From positions 2,035,001 through 2,099,000 of the forward strand of contig CALZFC010000031.1 in NCBI GenBank assembly GCA_945643635.1: a DNA stretch of 64,000 nt, written 5' to 3'. Positions 23,346-36,624 of the stretch are shown here, in pieces. The first letter of the stretch is position 1; each line of letters begins with the position of its first letter. This stretch comes from Allodiplogaster sudhausi. Lineage: Eukaryota; Nematoda; Chromadorea; Rhabditida; Diplogasteridae. The position numbers and the translations under genes were made by a program. Under the pieces are notes generated by a model that ran no database searches, was not told the DNA's origin, and saw only the letters and a list, made by a program, of their open reading frames with translations.

Positions 23346-24394
23346 GTCGTCAAAGTGTCTCTATTTAATCCTCTTCGTTTCTGCTCTCGGACTTCATAGC
23401 AGCGAACTGGCTTGCAATTACCCGAACACATCATTATCTATTTCCCGCAGCAGCGCAAGATCTCGTTTAGATATGAAATTAAGGAAATTTTGGTTTTTCT
23501 TAGTGTATAAATGAAATGAGAATAATTAAAGTTAGCAAAAGAATATAATGCAATGAAGCCCTTCGAGATTGGAGGCGATTTAGTTAGCAAATTTTTGCAG
23601 ATATTTATTTATTTTATTTATTTATCCAGTACATTAATATTAAATTGAGCACTAATGTGATGCGAAGATCAGTTCGATGAAGGAAGTCCAGCGAGCGAAT
23701 TCTGACTCTCTTCTAACGTTCCCAAATGAAATCATTGTCCTTATTCTTCTCCTCCTCTCCTCGCCTCTCCCCCTCCCCTCGGCTCTCCTCCCTTAGGCTA
23801 TTCTCCTCTCGGAAAAGAAAGAGATGAAGTTTCTATTTTAATAAATAAAAAGATATCAAAAACTAAAAAAAAATAAGAATGGAATATAGTGAAAAAGACT
23901 GTGTAAAACGTAAAATAAAAAAAAATTACCATAAAAATTGCGGGAAAAAACAAACGCTGTTGCCGTTTTCCCAGTCGCCACCACTTTTGTTGCCGTGCCA
24001 TTCTCTTTTATCGTCACTCAGCGACGCTGTCACGAAACAATAAAACTCTCAAAAAGCTATTCCTACAAGAGAAAAGTTAAAAATTCATGGCAGCGCCTTT
24101 TTAAACAATAATCACAAAAGGGAAAAAGTTTTTTTATAATCAGGAATTACTATGTCTTTTCCTGCCGTTGCTGACAATGAGGAGCTGCTTTCATTAAGAT
24201 CTTCATGTCAACTATTACAAATATGTATACTCTTGACTCAGCATATTTATTTTTGCTGAATATTTTTTCAATTTAAATGTTTTAAATAGAGGTTTTTTGT
24301 GGCTTCGGGACACTTGCAATCGAAGTTTCTAGCTCAACCTGACCAAACAAGGCGAAAAAACAAGACAATATTTATTCGCCTCGGACTTCCTTCA

Positions 24395-24805
24395 ACTCAA
24401 GAAAAAAAAAGAATCGACATCACATAAATGAATGAGACAAGACATTGAAAGAAGCATTCAATCATTATTAGGTTCCTCGAATAGATAATCGTTCTTAGCT
24501 TCAGGTTTTAATACTGCGTTCGTTGTTTTAAATGTGCTACTGAAATGAAATGGTAAGCAAGCACGAGAGAATTGGAGAGATTTTTATTCTCTTCATGATT
24601 CGGTGAGACAATGATAGTAATAAGATTAGAATTCGACTAGACGATTCTGTTCATATCTTTGTTACAGCAGAATCTGAAAGAAGCACACTTCATAAGTTGC
24701 TACGGTTTTAGCCTTTCCCTTTCATTTACAAGAAGCCTTTGCACTTCTAGAGAAATACGAAAACTTTTTGGTGATATCATGCTTTTTCTATTGTTCTTTT
24801 AAAGG
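24395..24805 (+). repeat. Dispersed duplicated segment, copy C (inverted)
   Basis: Read in reverse complement it follows 15245-15690, with anchors GATATCACCAAAA, CCGTAGCAACTTATGA, CAGATTCTGCTGTAACAA and ATTCGAGGAACCTAATAATG. It diverges before the coding-like tail of copies A and B, so the duplicated unit has variable ends. Confidence 0.65.
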
Positions 24806-24929
24806 TAGAGCCGTACATCTTGAAATGTGATGGGGTACAATCATGGATAGTTTTATTCGATTAGCGATATGTGAATATGCACTCGGCTGGTGGGAGGGAA
24901 TGGTGAGTGGTCGACTCTTCTTTCTCCTC

Positions 24930-26644
24930 TCATCGCTTCGCTTCTTGCTTGACATAGCCAAAGTTCATCCGTAGCTGCTCCAAGAAGACGAAGAGCAGAA
25001 TTGTGTGCGGGGCGAGGCGCACCCACGACGGGAGGAAGCCTGAGAGAGATCCAGATAGCAACTGGTTCTCAACTTGGACCGTTGGTGGTTATGGAGGGAC
25101 ATAAAATGGCACCTTTGAAGAAGGCAGTCGGGCCCGTCTTCGCCGTGTAGACGGCGCAGTCAACCAAACCCTGAAAGAGTCAAGGTTAGAAGGGGAGAGA
25201 ATTCCTCTGCCGACGAACCTTGAACTCGCCGGGCGCCGCATTCATCATGCGCGTCTTGAGGACGTCGAGTGGCTGCGTCATTCCGGTCGCAATCGACGCG
25301 GCCGCGAACGAGGCCGTGAAGTGGGTGACGACGTTGTCCTGGATGGAAAACGAGACAGGTTACGGTAGAAACGAGAGCAGATAATCGTAAATATAATGGG
25401 AATGAGCTATTCATACCGTGCCAAGGCCGTTCTGGATGATGAGCAACTTGATTTGGTCGTAGAAGGCGAGCTGCCCGATGTTCATCATGATCGCTCTGTA
25501 ATGACTTTGATGAAATGAAAAAATAAATGCATTCCAAAAAAGAAACATGGATTAAAACAGAACAAAGAAGAAGAAGAAATATCTTATCAAATCTGACCTG
25601 GCGACAGCCATGGAAGCTCCGCTCCAGAGACGCGCGACGCCCTCCTCCCTCAGAATGCGCGCGACTCCGTCCAACGCGTGCTTGTAGTTCCGACGGTCTG
25701 CCGGCGGCAGCTGCACAGGGAAGGAATGAACCGGAGACAGAAGCTGATCAAGAGACTACCTTCACGTCATTCTGCATGCGGACGTTGACGAGATCGCCGG
25801 GAGTGCCGACGAAGCCGCCGGCCGCGCCCGCCGCGCCCGCCATCGCCACTTTCTGCACGAACGACAGACGATCCTCCGGCACTCCCGTCTGGTATGAATC
25901 TTCTTCTTATTCATTAAAATTGTAATCATATAAAAGTTATATCTAAAAACGTTGACAATGTTTGAGAGAATGTTCTCCGATTGATCCTCTTGGTAGATCA
26001 GAAGACGAAAATATATAGCTTTCGTAGTTTCCGTACCTGTTTCTTCATGAAGTCGTAGAGGCCAAAGCGAGTGAGTGAGTAAGTGAACTGGCGAAGCAGA
26101 GACGCAGAGATGCCAGCGTAAAAGGCCATCGGCTGAGAGTTTGAGAAAGCAATATTCGGGCCAAAGAACTATTTACATACTTCAAATAAAGTTAGATGTG
26201 CTTGACAAAGTATGCCTGACGTTCAAGAATATATGTTTTAAAAGAAGAGTTTTAAATGCACAGACCCCGTCCGTCTTGTAGAGCTTAACGGCCATGCCAC
26301 CGAGGGAGAGCTTTCCCTCTTGCTGCGTTTGAAGGTGCACCTGAACAATTTGATTCATTAGAATATACATATTCTCTTTCTGATTCACTCTATCCATTTC
26401 TTTCATTCTCTCTATTTTCTATCTCTCTAGCTGTCTCAATCCCTGATTCTCTCATCTCTACCTCTCTCTCCTTCTCACTTCTCTCTCTCTCTCTCTCTCT
26501 TTCTCTTGCCTTGAGCAAGTCGAGTGGATGAGTGCAGCAAGCAGCGCCGGCAGACGCGAGTCCTCCAAAGTACCATCGCCCGATTTTCTTCGTCTCGGTC
26601 GGCTTCGCCGTGCTTCCCGAAGGGGAAGAAGAGGGAGCCGCCAT
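24930..26644 (-). CDS. Mitochondrial dicarboxylate carrier (SLC25A10-like)
   Basis: Nine exons on the minus strand: 26510-26644, 26266-26340, 26037-26132, 25760-25888, 25598-25710, 25417-25495, 25219-25338, 25113-25170, 24930-25039. The sum is 915 nt, giving 304 aa with every junction in phase and no defect. Carrier signatures of all three repeats are present: THPLDLLK (38-45), GTPGDLVNVRMQND (130-143) and TQPLDVLKTR (230-239). The family exchanges malate or succinate for phosphate or thiosulfate across the inner mitochondrial membrane. WYFGGLASAGAACC and RQFTYSLTRF match SLC25A10 best, and oxoglutarate carriers are less likely. Intron 1 has a GC donor (LLK then GCAAGA); intron 5 uses GTCAGA. 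An acceptor-like TATCAG lies 10 nt upstream of the ATG and could be a leader trans-splice site. Confidence 0.93.
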
Positions 26645-28170
26645 TGTCAATATCTGATATTTATAATTAAATTAAAATTAATATAATTAATATAAATAAA
26701 TAATCCATTTAGGAGAATGTTATCTGCTAGTAGTGATGATTCTTGCGGATGAATCTGTTTTTGCTCCTTGTGAAGTGAATCATCAAACGAATAAAACAAT
26801 CGGCGAAGGGGGTCGGAAAAAGACAGCGGAATTTCGTTGAGTGCGAGGCGCGAGTGGAGAGAAAGAATAGCGATGAGAGATTTAGAGAAGAAACGAATCT
26901 TCATCGTTAAATTCCAAGAACGAACATGAGCTGAGGAGCCGGAGACAACCGGCCGGCGGGAGAAAAAGGAGTAAGAATGAAATGGGAGGGAAGAGCTTCT
27001 AAACACGACTCACATGATAAGGAAAGATCAAGAGGGCAGAACACTTTCTTTGATATTAAGATTGTTCAAGCTGCTTTCAAAAAAAAACGGAACACGCCAC
27101 AAGAGATATGGATGAGAAAAAGGCCCATTCGGAGAAAAAGGTCGGCTGACTCGGAAGATATAACGAACTGACAAGCGCATAGCAAAATAAAGCTGAAAGC
27201 TGTCAAACTCATTGCCTAGCCTCTCGTGCAAATCGTTGACTTTCTTGAGAAATTACGTAAGGATGTGCCAAACAAATAAAAGTAGAGATCAGTGGGCTCT
27301 CGAGTGCCTGAACACCGCAGTTGTGGAGGAAGGCGAATGGGGCGAGAGAGAACAGAGAGGCAAAGTGAGTGAGGAATACAATGAGTAGGGAGAGAGAGAG
27401 AAAGAGAGAGAGAGAAAGCTATAATAAAGAGGTGAGGGTGGTGAGAGGGTCACTCAGGGGAGGGAGTGTGTGAGAGGAGGAGAGCCCAGGCTGTCCCTGT
27501 GTGTTCTGACACTCGATCAGAGGACAACTTCCACACAGATCAAAGTCCATCCGAGCTTCGCTATCGCAGGTGGGCTCTTTTCGCACCCGCCATCACGATA
27601 GAACGAACTTGATTAAATCCAAAGTTCAAAAGCTCATTATTATTCGTAGGAAATTTAGAAAAAAATGCCGAATTGATTGATTCCTTCCTTTTTTGGGTGA
27701 CTTCTGTATGTTGGAGATGAGTGTCGGAGTGGTGAGTGGAAAGAAAGAGAAAAGAAGACAGACGTGAGATGGAATAACGGGATGTCTCAATAACAACTAT
27801 GACAATATTAAAAACTAAAGAAGGACAAACACGTCGCGACCTTAAAACAATAACACATTTGAAGTATCAAGATTGAAACGCATTAATCGCTGTTTCCATC
27901 TTCTCTTGCACACTAATGGATATTTTTCTGCTGCTCGAGAAGAGATAAAAGTGAGCTGATAACGGGTAATTTTGCTTTGTCAACGTTCTCCTGTGCAACA
28001 CTCTGCTATACGATTCCCTTCACCTTTAGTCGTTAATTTATCACAATCGAATCTCCTAGCACCATCAACAGCAAACTTAGACTAGGAAAGAGTTTAGTCC
28101 CTCGTGAGAGTGTCGTTTATACATTAACAAAATGCGCTCCGTATCCATTTCTCTCTATCCCTTATTCTCT

Positions 28171-28206
<36 letters not shown>

Positions 28207-29459
28207 GTCTCTGTCTTATCACCTATCTCTATGTCGCTCTCTCCCTCCTCCCTCTCCCGTGGCCTGATACACGTGGGGATCACCCCTTGGCATCATGCTG
28301 TTGTCACCGGGGTGGTGTGAGTGTTGTTTGAGAGGGGGGGGGGGGGTGAAGCTCATACTAAGTGCAAGCAGAGTGTGATCTGGGAAAGGAAGACGCATAC
28401 AAGTGCCTCTGACATCACCCCATTCGGAGGAACGCTGAACGAAAAAAGAAATCAAGACTAGAGAACGTCTAAACTCTATGAAAAGAAGTTCACACTTCTA
28501 ATAAATATTTCGGATTTTCAAGAGCTGTGTCAGAACCTTCATTAAATCGGAAATAATTGAAAACTACCAGATGAATATATTACAGCAATAAAAGAGCAAT
28601 AAACAACGAAGTATGAATGGAGTATTCTAGTGACGGCTGATAAACGAAGTGTAACTTTTGAGAGATCGCATTCCAGGAGGCGGCAGAAATATTTCCAATC
28701 TGCTAATTTAAAAAAATTGATCTCTAATCGACTAAAATTGGCGCTATCCTGATGAACTTCAACTGTCGCTAGTCGATCGAGGAGCGGTGAATCTTATATA
28801 TTTGAAGGAGGCAGATCACGGAAAACACTGACTGGTCAATGCAACTGATCTCCCTTCTTAATCTTATTCCATATTGTAAATGTTATTTCGCTGTTCGTTC
28901 ATTGATCCGCGGATCACAGTTGCGCTTGGATTAGCAGCATATTTTCTAACACCGCTCAAATCGGTCACCTCCTCAACGAATAGTCTGATTGTCATAGATA
29001 AATTGGATGATTACTGAAAACAGCTTTTTCTATATTTCTACTGCGCATTCTAATGCTAGGTATGCGGCTCAGGTTCGGAGGAGAAATTGGAGATCCTCTC
29101 GCCATCATGAAAGAAGAGAGATGGAAAGAAAGAAAGGATCAGAATGAGGGATACAACGGCGGGGTTTACAAAAGAATCTCCTGTAGAATGCTAAGTCAAT
29201 GAGTTTGCAAATTCTCTGTCAGATACGAAAGTACTCTTTACTCGAGAAAATGAATTTACAAAAATAATGTAGAAAACCTGTAGAAAACCTGGATGAAAAA
29301 CAACCAGAATCTTCTCGAAATTAAAAATCTGGCATATTGCCATATATTGAAAGTTACATTACACACTTTGCACTAATCGATAATACACCAAAAGAAGCAT
29401 GATTTACATCGAATATTCTCAAAGAATATTTTCAGTTTTGTTCTGCATATCTAGTGCAG

Positions 29460-29666
29460 CGAACTTTCACGGGCACAAAAATACATATGATTTGGAGCTT
29501 CATACAAGGATACGCCTGGCCCATTTGGCACGCGGCCGCCATGGCCAAGAGCCCTGGACGCTGAGCGGCAGGGTACGTGCATCAGATGTACTTCAGCGGT
29601 CATATGGTCATCATCGTCATCAGCATCGCCAACTACCAGACTTCGAAGAAGCAGTTCCGATTGTAG
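29460..29666 (+). other. Orphan coding-like frame with one internal TGA
   Basis: After the acceptor TCTAGTGCAG, one frame runs to TAG at 29664-29666 with a single TGA at 29562-29564. Both halves look membrane-like (IHMIWSFIQGYAWPIWHAAA; YFSGHMVIIVISIANYQTSK). A different reading is a shorter exon 29460-29571 in another frame that ends at a good donor (AGG then GTACGT). No family recognised. Confidence 0.25.
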
Positions 29667-29782
29667 TCAACAATATGTTTTTATAGATGATAGCAAATGA
29701 GTCCATCTCCACTTTACAGTTTTCTATTCAGTTTTCCTTCGATCTCTCCAATGACTTTCGTTTTCTTTCTGCACACATGCTT

Positions 29783-29796
29783 TCTCTCTCTCTCTA

Positions 29797-29827
<31 letters not shown>

Positions 29828-29967
29828 TTCTTTCTGCACACATGATCTCTCTCTCTCTTTCTCTCTCTCTCTCCCTCTCTCTGTTTCGTTCAATCTCTCG
29901 TTCTCTCTCTCGTTCTCTCTCCTTCTCTGTTTCTGTCTCTCTCTTTCTCTCTCTCTTTCTCTCCCTT

Positions 29968-30005
<38 letters not shown>

Positions 30006-30100
30006 GTTCTCTCTCTCGTTCTTTTTCTCGCTCTCTCTCTCGTTCTCTTTCTCTCCCTCCCCCTCTCTCTCTGTCTCTCTCTCTCTCCGTCTCTCTCTAG
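29783..30100 (+). repeat. CT-rich microsatellite tract
   Basis: CTCTCT-dominated with TTTCT and GTTCT interruptions; its Ser/Leu-rich frames are not coding. Confidence 0.9.
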
Positions 30101-31047
30101 TTCTTTGTGCTCAAATTGCTGTTCAGGATATAGTAACAGAATAGCAATATTTTCAGATGTTTGAAATACCCTAAAGCATGTTAGACTGCTGTGAAGCTGG
30201 AGTTTGCAGTAGGGGTTTTTTTTAACGTAAAGCTGTCGGAGAAAGTTTCGCCTCCAATCACAGGAAATTTACAGTTACGTATTCTTATCCTGATTTTCTA
30301 CTGATTATATTTGTAGGTGTACTTTCTCAAAAAAATTATTTGTATTCGACCTTGTCATCTTCTTTTGAGGAGCCATTCCTTGACAATCGATTACATCCAT
30401 TCCCCTTCTTCAAAACGTTTGAATGGCGTAAGCAGATTTGGCATTCAACATGTCACACAGAGAAGAAAGTTACCGCGGTGGTAACAATTGCGCGGAACAA
30501 TTTGTTAACAAATCGCAACGGAGCAATATTGTTTCGCCCCGCGAACTTTTAGTTGTTCCATTTAAAAGTTACCAGCGCGGTAACAAGTGAAAGGAACAAA
30601 TTGCTCCCACCGATGTAACATAAAAGTTCGTTAGTGCTAGGCAGCCCGCTCGCCTAATCGATTGATTTTTTCTTTGCCTTCTTGCCAGGATATTCAAAAT
30701 AAGAATTCAGTGTGCGTGTCAATGAAATGTTACTCGTTTGACACGTGTTAAATCCTTTTTAATTAGATTAATACGGTTACAGGAAAACACCGTAAAAAAA
30801 GAAAAATCAACAACAACGAAGGCAGTTGGAATAAATATGCAATGAAATAAATGAAAACGTAAAGGGAGGAAGGCGAATTGGAGTTAGGGAAGGATCATAT
30901 TCTATATTTCTTTTCAGCTATCAATATTCTCTTTAAAAAATGACCATAAAACTTCAAAACTGCGTCGCGGTCGGAAATGAACCAGAAAAAATCAACAAAA
31001 AAGGAGTATTCACAAGATGTTTACATTAAATTGATTATAGGATAAGC

Positions 31048-31231
31048 TCAACAAGAACAGAAACAAGAGGGAAGGAAGTTGGAATCTTCGCAAGACGCAG
31101 TTGAGAACCGTCCATCCAGGACGGCGTCGAGGTCAGCGCCGGTGATATTCCGAAGGATCGCCGCCAAGCCAGCTACATCCGAGCTGAGCGGCGGAGTCAG
31201 GCTCTCTCGGGAAGATCCTTCGCTGATACGT
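31048..31231 (-). CDS. Possible C-terminal exon, about 60 codons
   Basis: After a GTATTAAG acceptor a frame with coding character (SSDVAGLAAILRNITGADLD, AVLDGRFST) ends FLPSCFCSC and TGA at 31048-31050. A second coding-like minus exon begins at 32160 after TTGCAG (SPFSSEDTVVVVVGGGVFAM, then YAQRICPQQGERVPARYV), with a possible membrane segment. They could belong to one small gene, but phases between them were not resolved. No family recognised. Confidence 0.35.
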
Positions 31232-33023
31232 CTTAATACATATATTAGCTTGAGTAGAGAGAAAAAGAAAGAACGAGTGAGAAAAACGAACGGTACTATT
31301 CAGCAGATAGACCCCGAGTTGGAAATTTTTTGAAAAGTATTTTTCCATAAAACTCACCCTGGGGGTTTTCATTATCGGGGAATGCTTATATCATATTAAT
31401 GTCTTATCACGATATCATTTTCCCGGTTTACGGTAAAGATAAGGTAGATGGCTTTCTTGCTCCAAACTAATTGTAAGTGTAAGTCATGTGATTGCAGTTT
31501 TTTAGATGGAGAATACGAATTTACTACTCACGCTTCCTGTTCACTTTTATTCTCCATCTAAAATAACAAAAATGACATGGTTTACTACTAGTTTGGAGCC
31601 TAAAGGCCATATACCGTATACATACAGTAGCCCACGAAAATGACGAAGCTTAAAAAAATACGTAGAAAATAACTGAATTGTTCCGAAAGAACGAGAGAGA
31701 GAAAGAGTGAGAAAAAGAGGAAAATGAAAGAAAGCTAACTGAATGGTTGCAGATGACCGCCGTTTGTAAAGTAGATTCTTGATTCCTCCAGTCATGAGGA
31801 GGAAGACTTCGTTCGGCGAAGTTCGTTGTATTGGGATAGGCTGTTGGGGAGAGGCGAGACAACACCGAGTCTGAAAGAGTGCATTTACTAGAGCAAATAG
31901 AACTGGACTAATTAAGTAAAACGAATGAAATCGTTGAAGAGACGGACAACATAAAGAGAGAGTGTCATACAAAAAGTGTTTACTATTATCTAAGGATTAA
32001 AGACCAACAGCGAACTTCCTTGTCGCTCTTTCACATAACGTGCAGGCACTCGCTCGCCTTGCTGCGGGCAGATTCGCTGTGCGTACATCGCAAATACGCC
32101 GCCCCCCACCACCACGACTACCGTATCCTCGGAGGAGAATGGGCTCTCTGTCTCGTTCACCTGCAACTTAATCATGTTTAGAATTATCGAGCATGATAAT
32201 AGATAAATAGCCACAACAGCTTTCAAATGAAGAAACGGTTGTATTAAACTATTCCCACCTCAGAGGTCGAATTATTTCCCACAATTATTTTTGCTGCAAT
32301 TAATGCGGGGAACACGACTATCTGTTCCCGCATTGGAAAACTCACAGGAAAAAATAGATAGCTTCATATATTCGTATTAGTTATAATAAAACTAAAAAAA
32401 TATCCACACCTGAAGCTTACCGTAATCCTCAAGGAAGAGCTGACCCGATGAATGACTCTGACTGCAAAGTACGGTAGAATTTATACCATGGACAGCCTCT
32501 TTAACATAACGGTCTTTATTATTAGGTCTCTTCAATAGACAACCAACAGGCTTTAAGCAGTTCGAACTAAATAAACACTTTCCAATCTTAGGCCCTACTA
32601 AAAGATTATTTGACGACCTTCAGGTATTCAGCAGATCGAACAAAACAAAACCCAAAAATTACAGTAAAATCGCCAGCTCAATTGTTGGATATAAAAATGA
32701 TGAATACCTGTTCTATTTGCCGTCCGTTGGAAGCAAAATCAAACCTGACCTTGTTGAACTCCTCGCGATATAATACTACACTCGCGATTCAGTGAGTTCG
32801 AAGGGAGACAGCAAAATTTAACCCGGCTTTCTCAGAGATCCATATCTGAAAGCGCACATTTTGATTTCATCTTCATATATCTTCTCTTTACAGTACATAA
32901 CTAAATTCCTTCAGAATTCACAAAAAAAAATAAGAAAAATGAAAACAAAATCTGCTGGATGAAAAAAATAGCCGGAACGACGACAGAGAAAGAGAATGAC
33001 CGAGCTTAAAATACAACCTGCGG

Positions 33024-33098
33024 CTATGCGTAGATGTCCATGAGACTCATCTCCCGCCTGCGCTGCTCGGCCACGCTTTTGTGCACAAAGAAAGGCGC
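33024..33098 (-). CDS. Possible C-terminal exon, 24 codons
   Basis: After a good acceptor (TTTATTTTCAG) the frame reads APFFVHKSVAEQRRREMSLM, then DIYA and TAG. It has clear coding character. Upstream exons would lie beneath the start of the LPGAT1-like gene on the other strand and were not found. Confidence 0.35.
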   Translation of the reverse strand, partial: APFFVHKSVAEQRRREMSLMDIYA

Positions 33099-33320
33099 CT
33101 GAAAATAAACTATAAACACTCGGATGCGTATAAAAACCATAAAAAGCGAGTAATAAAGGAAGAAAAACTGCAATAAAACACTAAGATAAGCAGGACTCAT
33201 ATTTGAATAATTGATTTGCTTTACATTTCACCACTAATATAAAATAAAGAGAAAAAAACCGACCAAATACAATAGTGTACGCTGCCAAGGAATATCGCGG
33301 CAGCCTTCTGCACCCGTGAG

Positions 33321-36300
33321 CGTTGAAGTCGACAACGACGGCAATTTGCGGGGCTCCAGAGGCCGCCGGTTTAACCTCGGCTTCCGCCGAGGCAAACGGT
33401 TCACTCTCCGATGAACAACACAACGGTGACTCAACAAATTTCGATTGTTTTCTATTTCACATCTTTTCTGGGTTCAAAACAACACATGTTATGTTTGTCC
33501 ATTGCCAGGCTCTTCAACTGGTTCAAGCCCGGACGCGGCAGCCGCTCCGCGCCCCCTTCGACCCCGTTCCAAAGTGGCCAGTGCAGAGACTCTGCCACTC
33601 AAGCTGCTCTCCCTTCTGCTCATCCCAATTCGGTGAGAATGCCCAGAGATATTAGTGCATTCTAATGATATGCATCACCCAAAGATTGCTTTTGAGAAAT
33701 TGATAAGTATTTAAAGAAGAAACTCATCTTTTCGCTTGCTTGATTTATTATAGATTACTATGCCTACCATCCATTTACTACTTTTACTGGTTTTTTACCC
33801 CGAATTTACGCTGTTTAGTGGGATCTGGTGCTGCTTGCACGTGACATGCTTCTTCGTCGCCTACTTCGGCTTCATGCTGCCCGTCCTCTGGGCGCGGCCA
33901 GTCTGGTTCGTTTTCTTCTTTTCACTCACTTTCACTTCCTTTGTTCAACCTAAATCTTATTCTTTTCTAGTTGACAGAAACTAATTTTACGTCCCTCCAT
34001 TGTTTTCTTGTTTCTTATCTTCTTCACTTTCCCTTTCCCAATTATCTTATCTGTGCTGCCGTTGTGATCCATTGCATAAATAGGTGTGAAGTGATCCAAA
34101 GTGATTTTGGCGATGTATCTGTAGGAATGATAGTTGTAAATAGCGGAAAATTTTTCAAAACGCCTGATATTCCTCATTCCATTCTGTAAAAGGAAGATGT
34201 TGCAGAATTGCATGAACCTGCTCTCTTGCAAGGGAACATTAGGTCCGATGCAAGAGATACTTTGGTCTCAAATAAGTTGGTTACTCATAATACCGATTCC
34301 AAAGTCCTTGTGATTACCTTGGCGGAAGTGGTGGAAATACATTGGACCCATTATAAGCACCATGGATTATGTAGACCACGTTTGCTCCACTTAATAGGGT
34401 TTGGACTTTGACAAGACCCTTTCCTCATTTCTTCGCTCTTTTCTCTTGCGAAAGAGCATAAGCCCTGAAATGTTGCCATTGGCTGTCGTCAGCACCCTTT
34501 TTCGTCTCCAGTTCCAGCGAAGGAACAGCTGATAAAGCAAGGCGTACTCTTTGATCACTTGGTGCTTCTCTCGCTTTATTTCTCACTTTCTCTTCTTCAA
34601 TCTACTCTCCCAATCTCTCCGACTCAATTCTCATATGTGTTTTTCTATTTATTTTCCGTTCGTTGTCTATGACTCTCTCACACTCTCCCAAATTTCCTTT
34701 TTGTTCCGTGACCCGTTCTTGATCATCTCATTCTTGTCAAAACCTTCTGCTAATTTCGTAAGGGGCAGAAAAAGTTCCGGTCCATTCCGTACCCCAGCTA
34801 TGATGGACGGCTGGGAGTGACACGTGGCTTGGGATTGACTGCGTCATGTCAAGAGAGAGAAAGAGAAAGAGAGAGTGCGTGGATAAGAGGGAGGCGAGGG
34901 CAAGGAAGGAATGATGAAATGGAAGCAAGAAGAGGCAGAGAAGAGTGATAGTAAAATATAATTGGTCTTCTGTATACGACTGTAGTCTTCTCCATTCCTC
35001 AAACATCTTCTGCGTCGTTCTGATGAACTCCTCGTGACTCTGTAGACTAGACAAGCCTGTCATGCTGGAACCAGCCACGAGGGATGGTGGGAATCGTCTG
35101 ATTGGTAGTGGCTTTCAACAAGCAATACCCCCTCCCCCCCTCTTCTCATAGGCTTGTCTTTCCTGCAAACAAATAGCTGTAGATGCTGCGGTTTTTACAT
35201 TTAGAAATGGCTCACTTTAGCTCAGATTTTCTTCGCTAATTTGTAAATGTCTCAGATTCTATTGATAGTTTAAGAGGTACTATAGAATGTTAGGATTCCT
35301 ATCCCCTGCAGCAAATCGTTCTCCTTCCATTCCTTTATAAACTTCCCCGTTGATAAAACTGAATAACTGTAGTTTAATCGCAAGGTTGTTTAGGAAGAAA
35401 TGTTTTCTACTCTCGGGGTTCTCCTTTTCACATCCGTAAACATGCTGGGGTGACTGGAGCCAGATCTCTCTCTCTCTCCTCTTTCTCTATCTCTCTCACT
35501 GTCTTTCTTTCGATCACTCTCGCTTCTCTCTCTATTTTTCCTATCTTTGTCTCTCTCGTTCTTCTCTCTATTTTTCCTATCTTTGTCTCTCTCGTTCTTC
35601 TCTCTATTTTTCCTATCTTTGTCTCTCTCGTTCTTCTCTCTATTTTTCCTATCTTTGTCTCTCTCGTTCCTCTCCTACTCCCTTGCTATAGTCAACGACT
35701 GCCTAGTATTGGGCCATGCGGTTGAGTCACGTGATTCGGCTACGACAGCTGTACTTACATTCATATCCTTTGTCCTGTCGTACATCCAATTCCTCTCTGT
35801 CTCTTCCTCTCGCTCTCACAGTCTCTCTTTCTCCTCTGTCTTTCTGTTTCTCTCTCTGTCTCTCTCTTCCTCTCACACCTCTCACATGATCTGCGCCCTT
35901 CTTCTTCTTCTTCTGGTGCAGTACATTTCAGTCTCTTCTGCTTCAATTGGTAGCAGTCACATGTTGCCAAGTTATCACTTCCTAATTGATGAGAGAGTAA
36001 AATTGGTTGCGAAATGACGGCATTAGAAGTGAAGACGAGTCGCAGAAACAATGGGAAGGAAAGAATGACGAAGAAAGGGAAAACACGAAGTGAACATTCT
36101 AGCTTATTATTAGGTGGGTCTCGTTTAACGCCTTTTCTCCTTGACTCCCTTTCTCTTCAGCTTCCCTGGCCTAGAAATGTGGTTGTTTTTACTTCCTGAA
36201 GCAGGAGGCCGAAGGGGTTCCGGAAGAAGAGAAATAGGAACAAAAAAGTTCTCGACGCTCTGTGTATTAGTTGGGAACCCCGCTTCTTTTTCTAACCAAA

Positions 36301-36592
36301 CGACCGGCAACAAAGAGAGAGTGTAACACGCATGTTCTCGAGACCGCAGAGGAAGAGAGAGAGAGAGAGTATATTTAGGAGAATGAAATGGCAATAGGTC
36401 TGAGAAAGGAAGAAAAGAAATAGTTGAATTTGTCAAATAGTTGTGACAGAACGAAACAACAGACTGCAAACAAGGACAGTCCATGGGAGGGGAGAGGCAG
36501 TCCAACATGTTCCAATAGATGTGGAAGAGATTGGAAAGAACTGCTCGAGAATACTACAGCAGCCTGTTTCAACAATGCATTCAATCTACCTA

Positions 36593-36624
<32 letters not shown>

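Larger units (their letters stand above)
26645..33020. other. Long stretch without a confident gene
   Basis: This holds the 5' flank of the carrier, GA/CT tracts (for example 27390-27420, 28165-28230, 29783-30100) and scattered short open frames. A paired palindrome block, GTTACCGCGGTGGTAAC at about 30471 and GTTACCAGCGCGGTAAC at about 30568, is flanked by related AACAATTTG/CAAATTG pieces. Orphan exon-like frames are listed separately. Nothing here could be assembled into a gene. Confidence 0.5.

Noticed and set aside
33234..33437. Minus-strand frames opposite exon 33321-33425
   Set aside because: They lack a start and a good acceptor, while the plus-strand exon joins its neighbours in phase.
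33760..33984. An independent start at ATG 33760 for the LPGAT1-like gene
   Set aside because: Splicing from 33632 into 33819 keeps phase 2 and gives a better membrane segment (LLIPIR to GIWCC).
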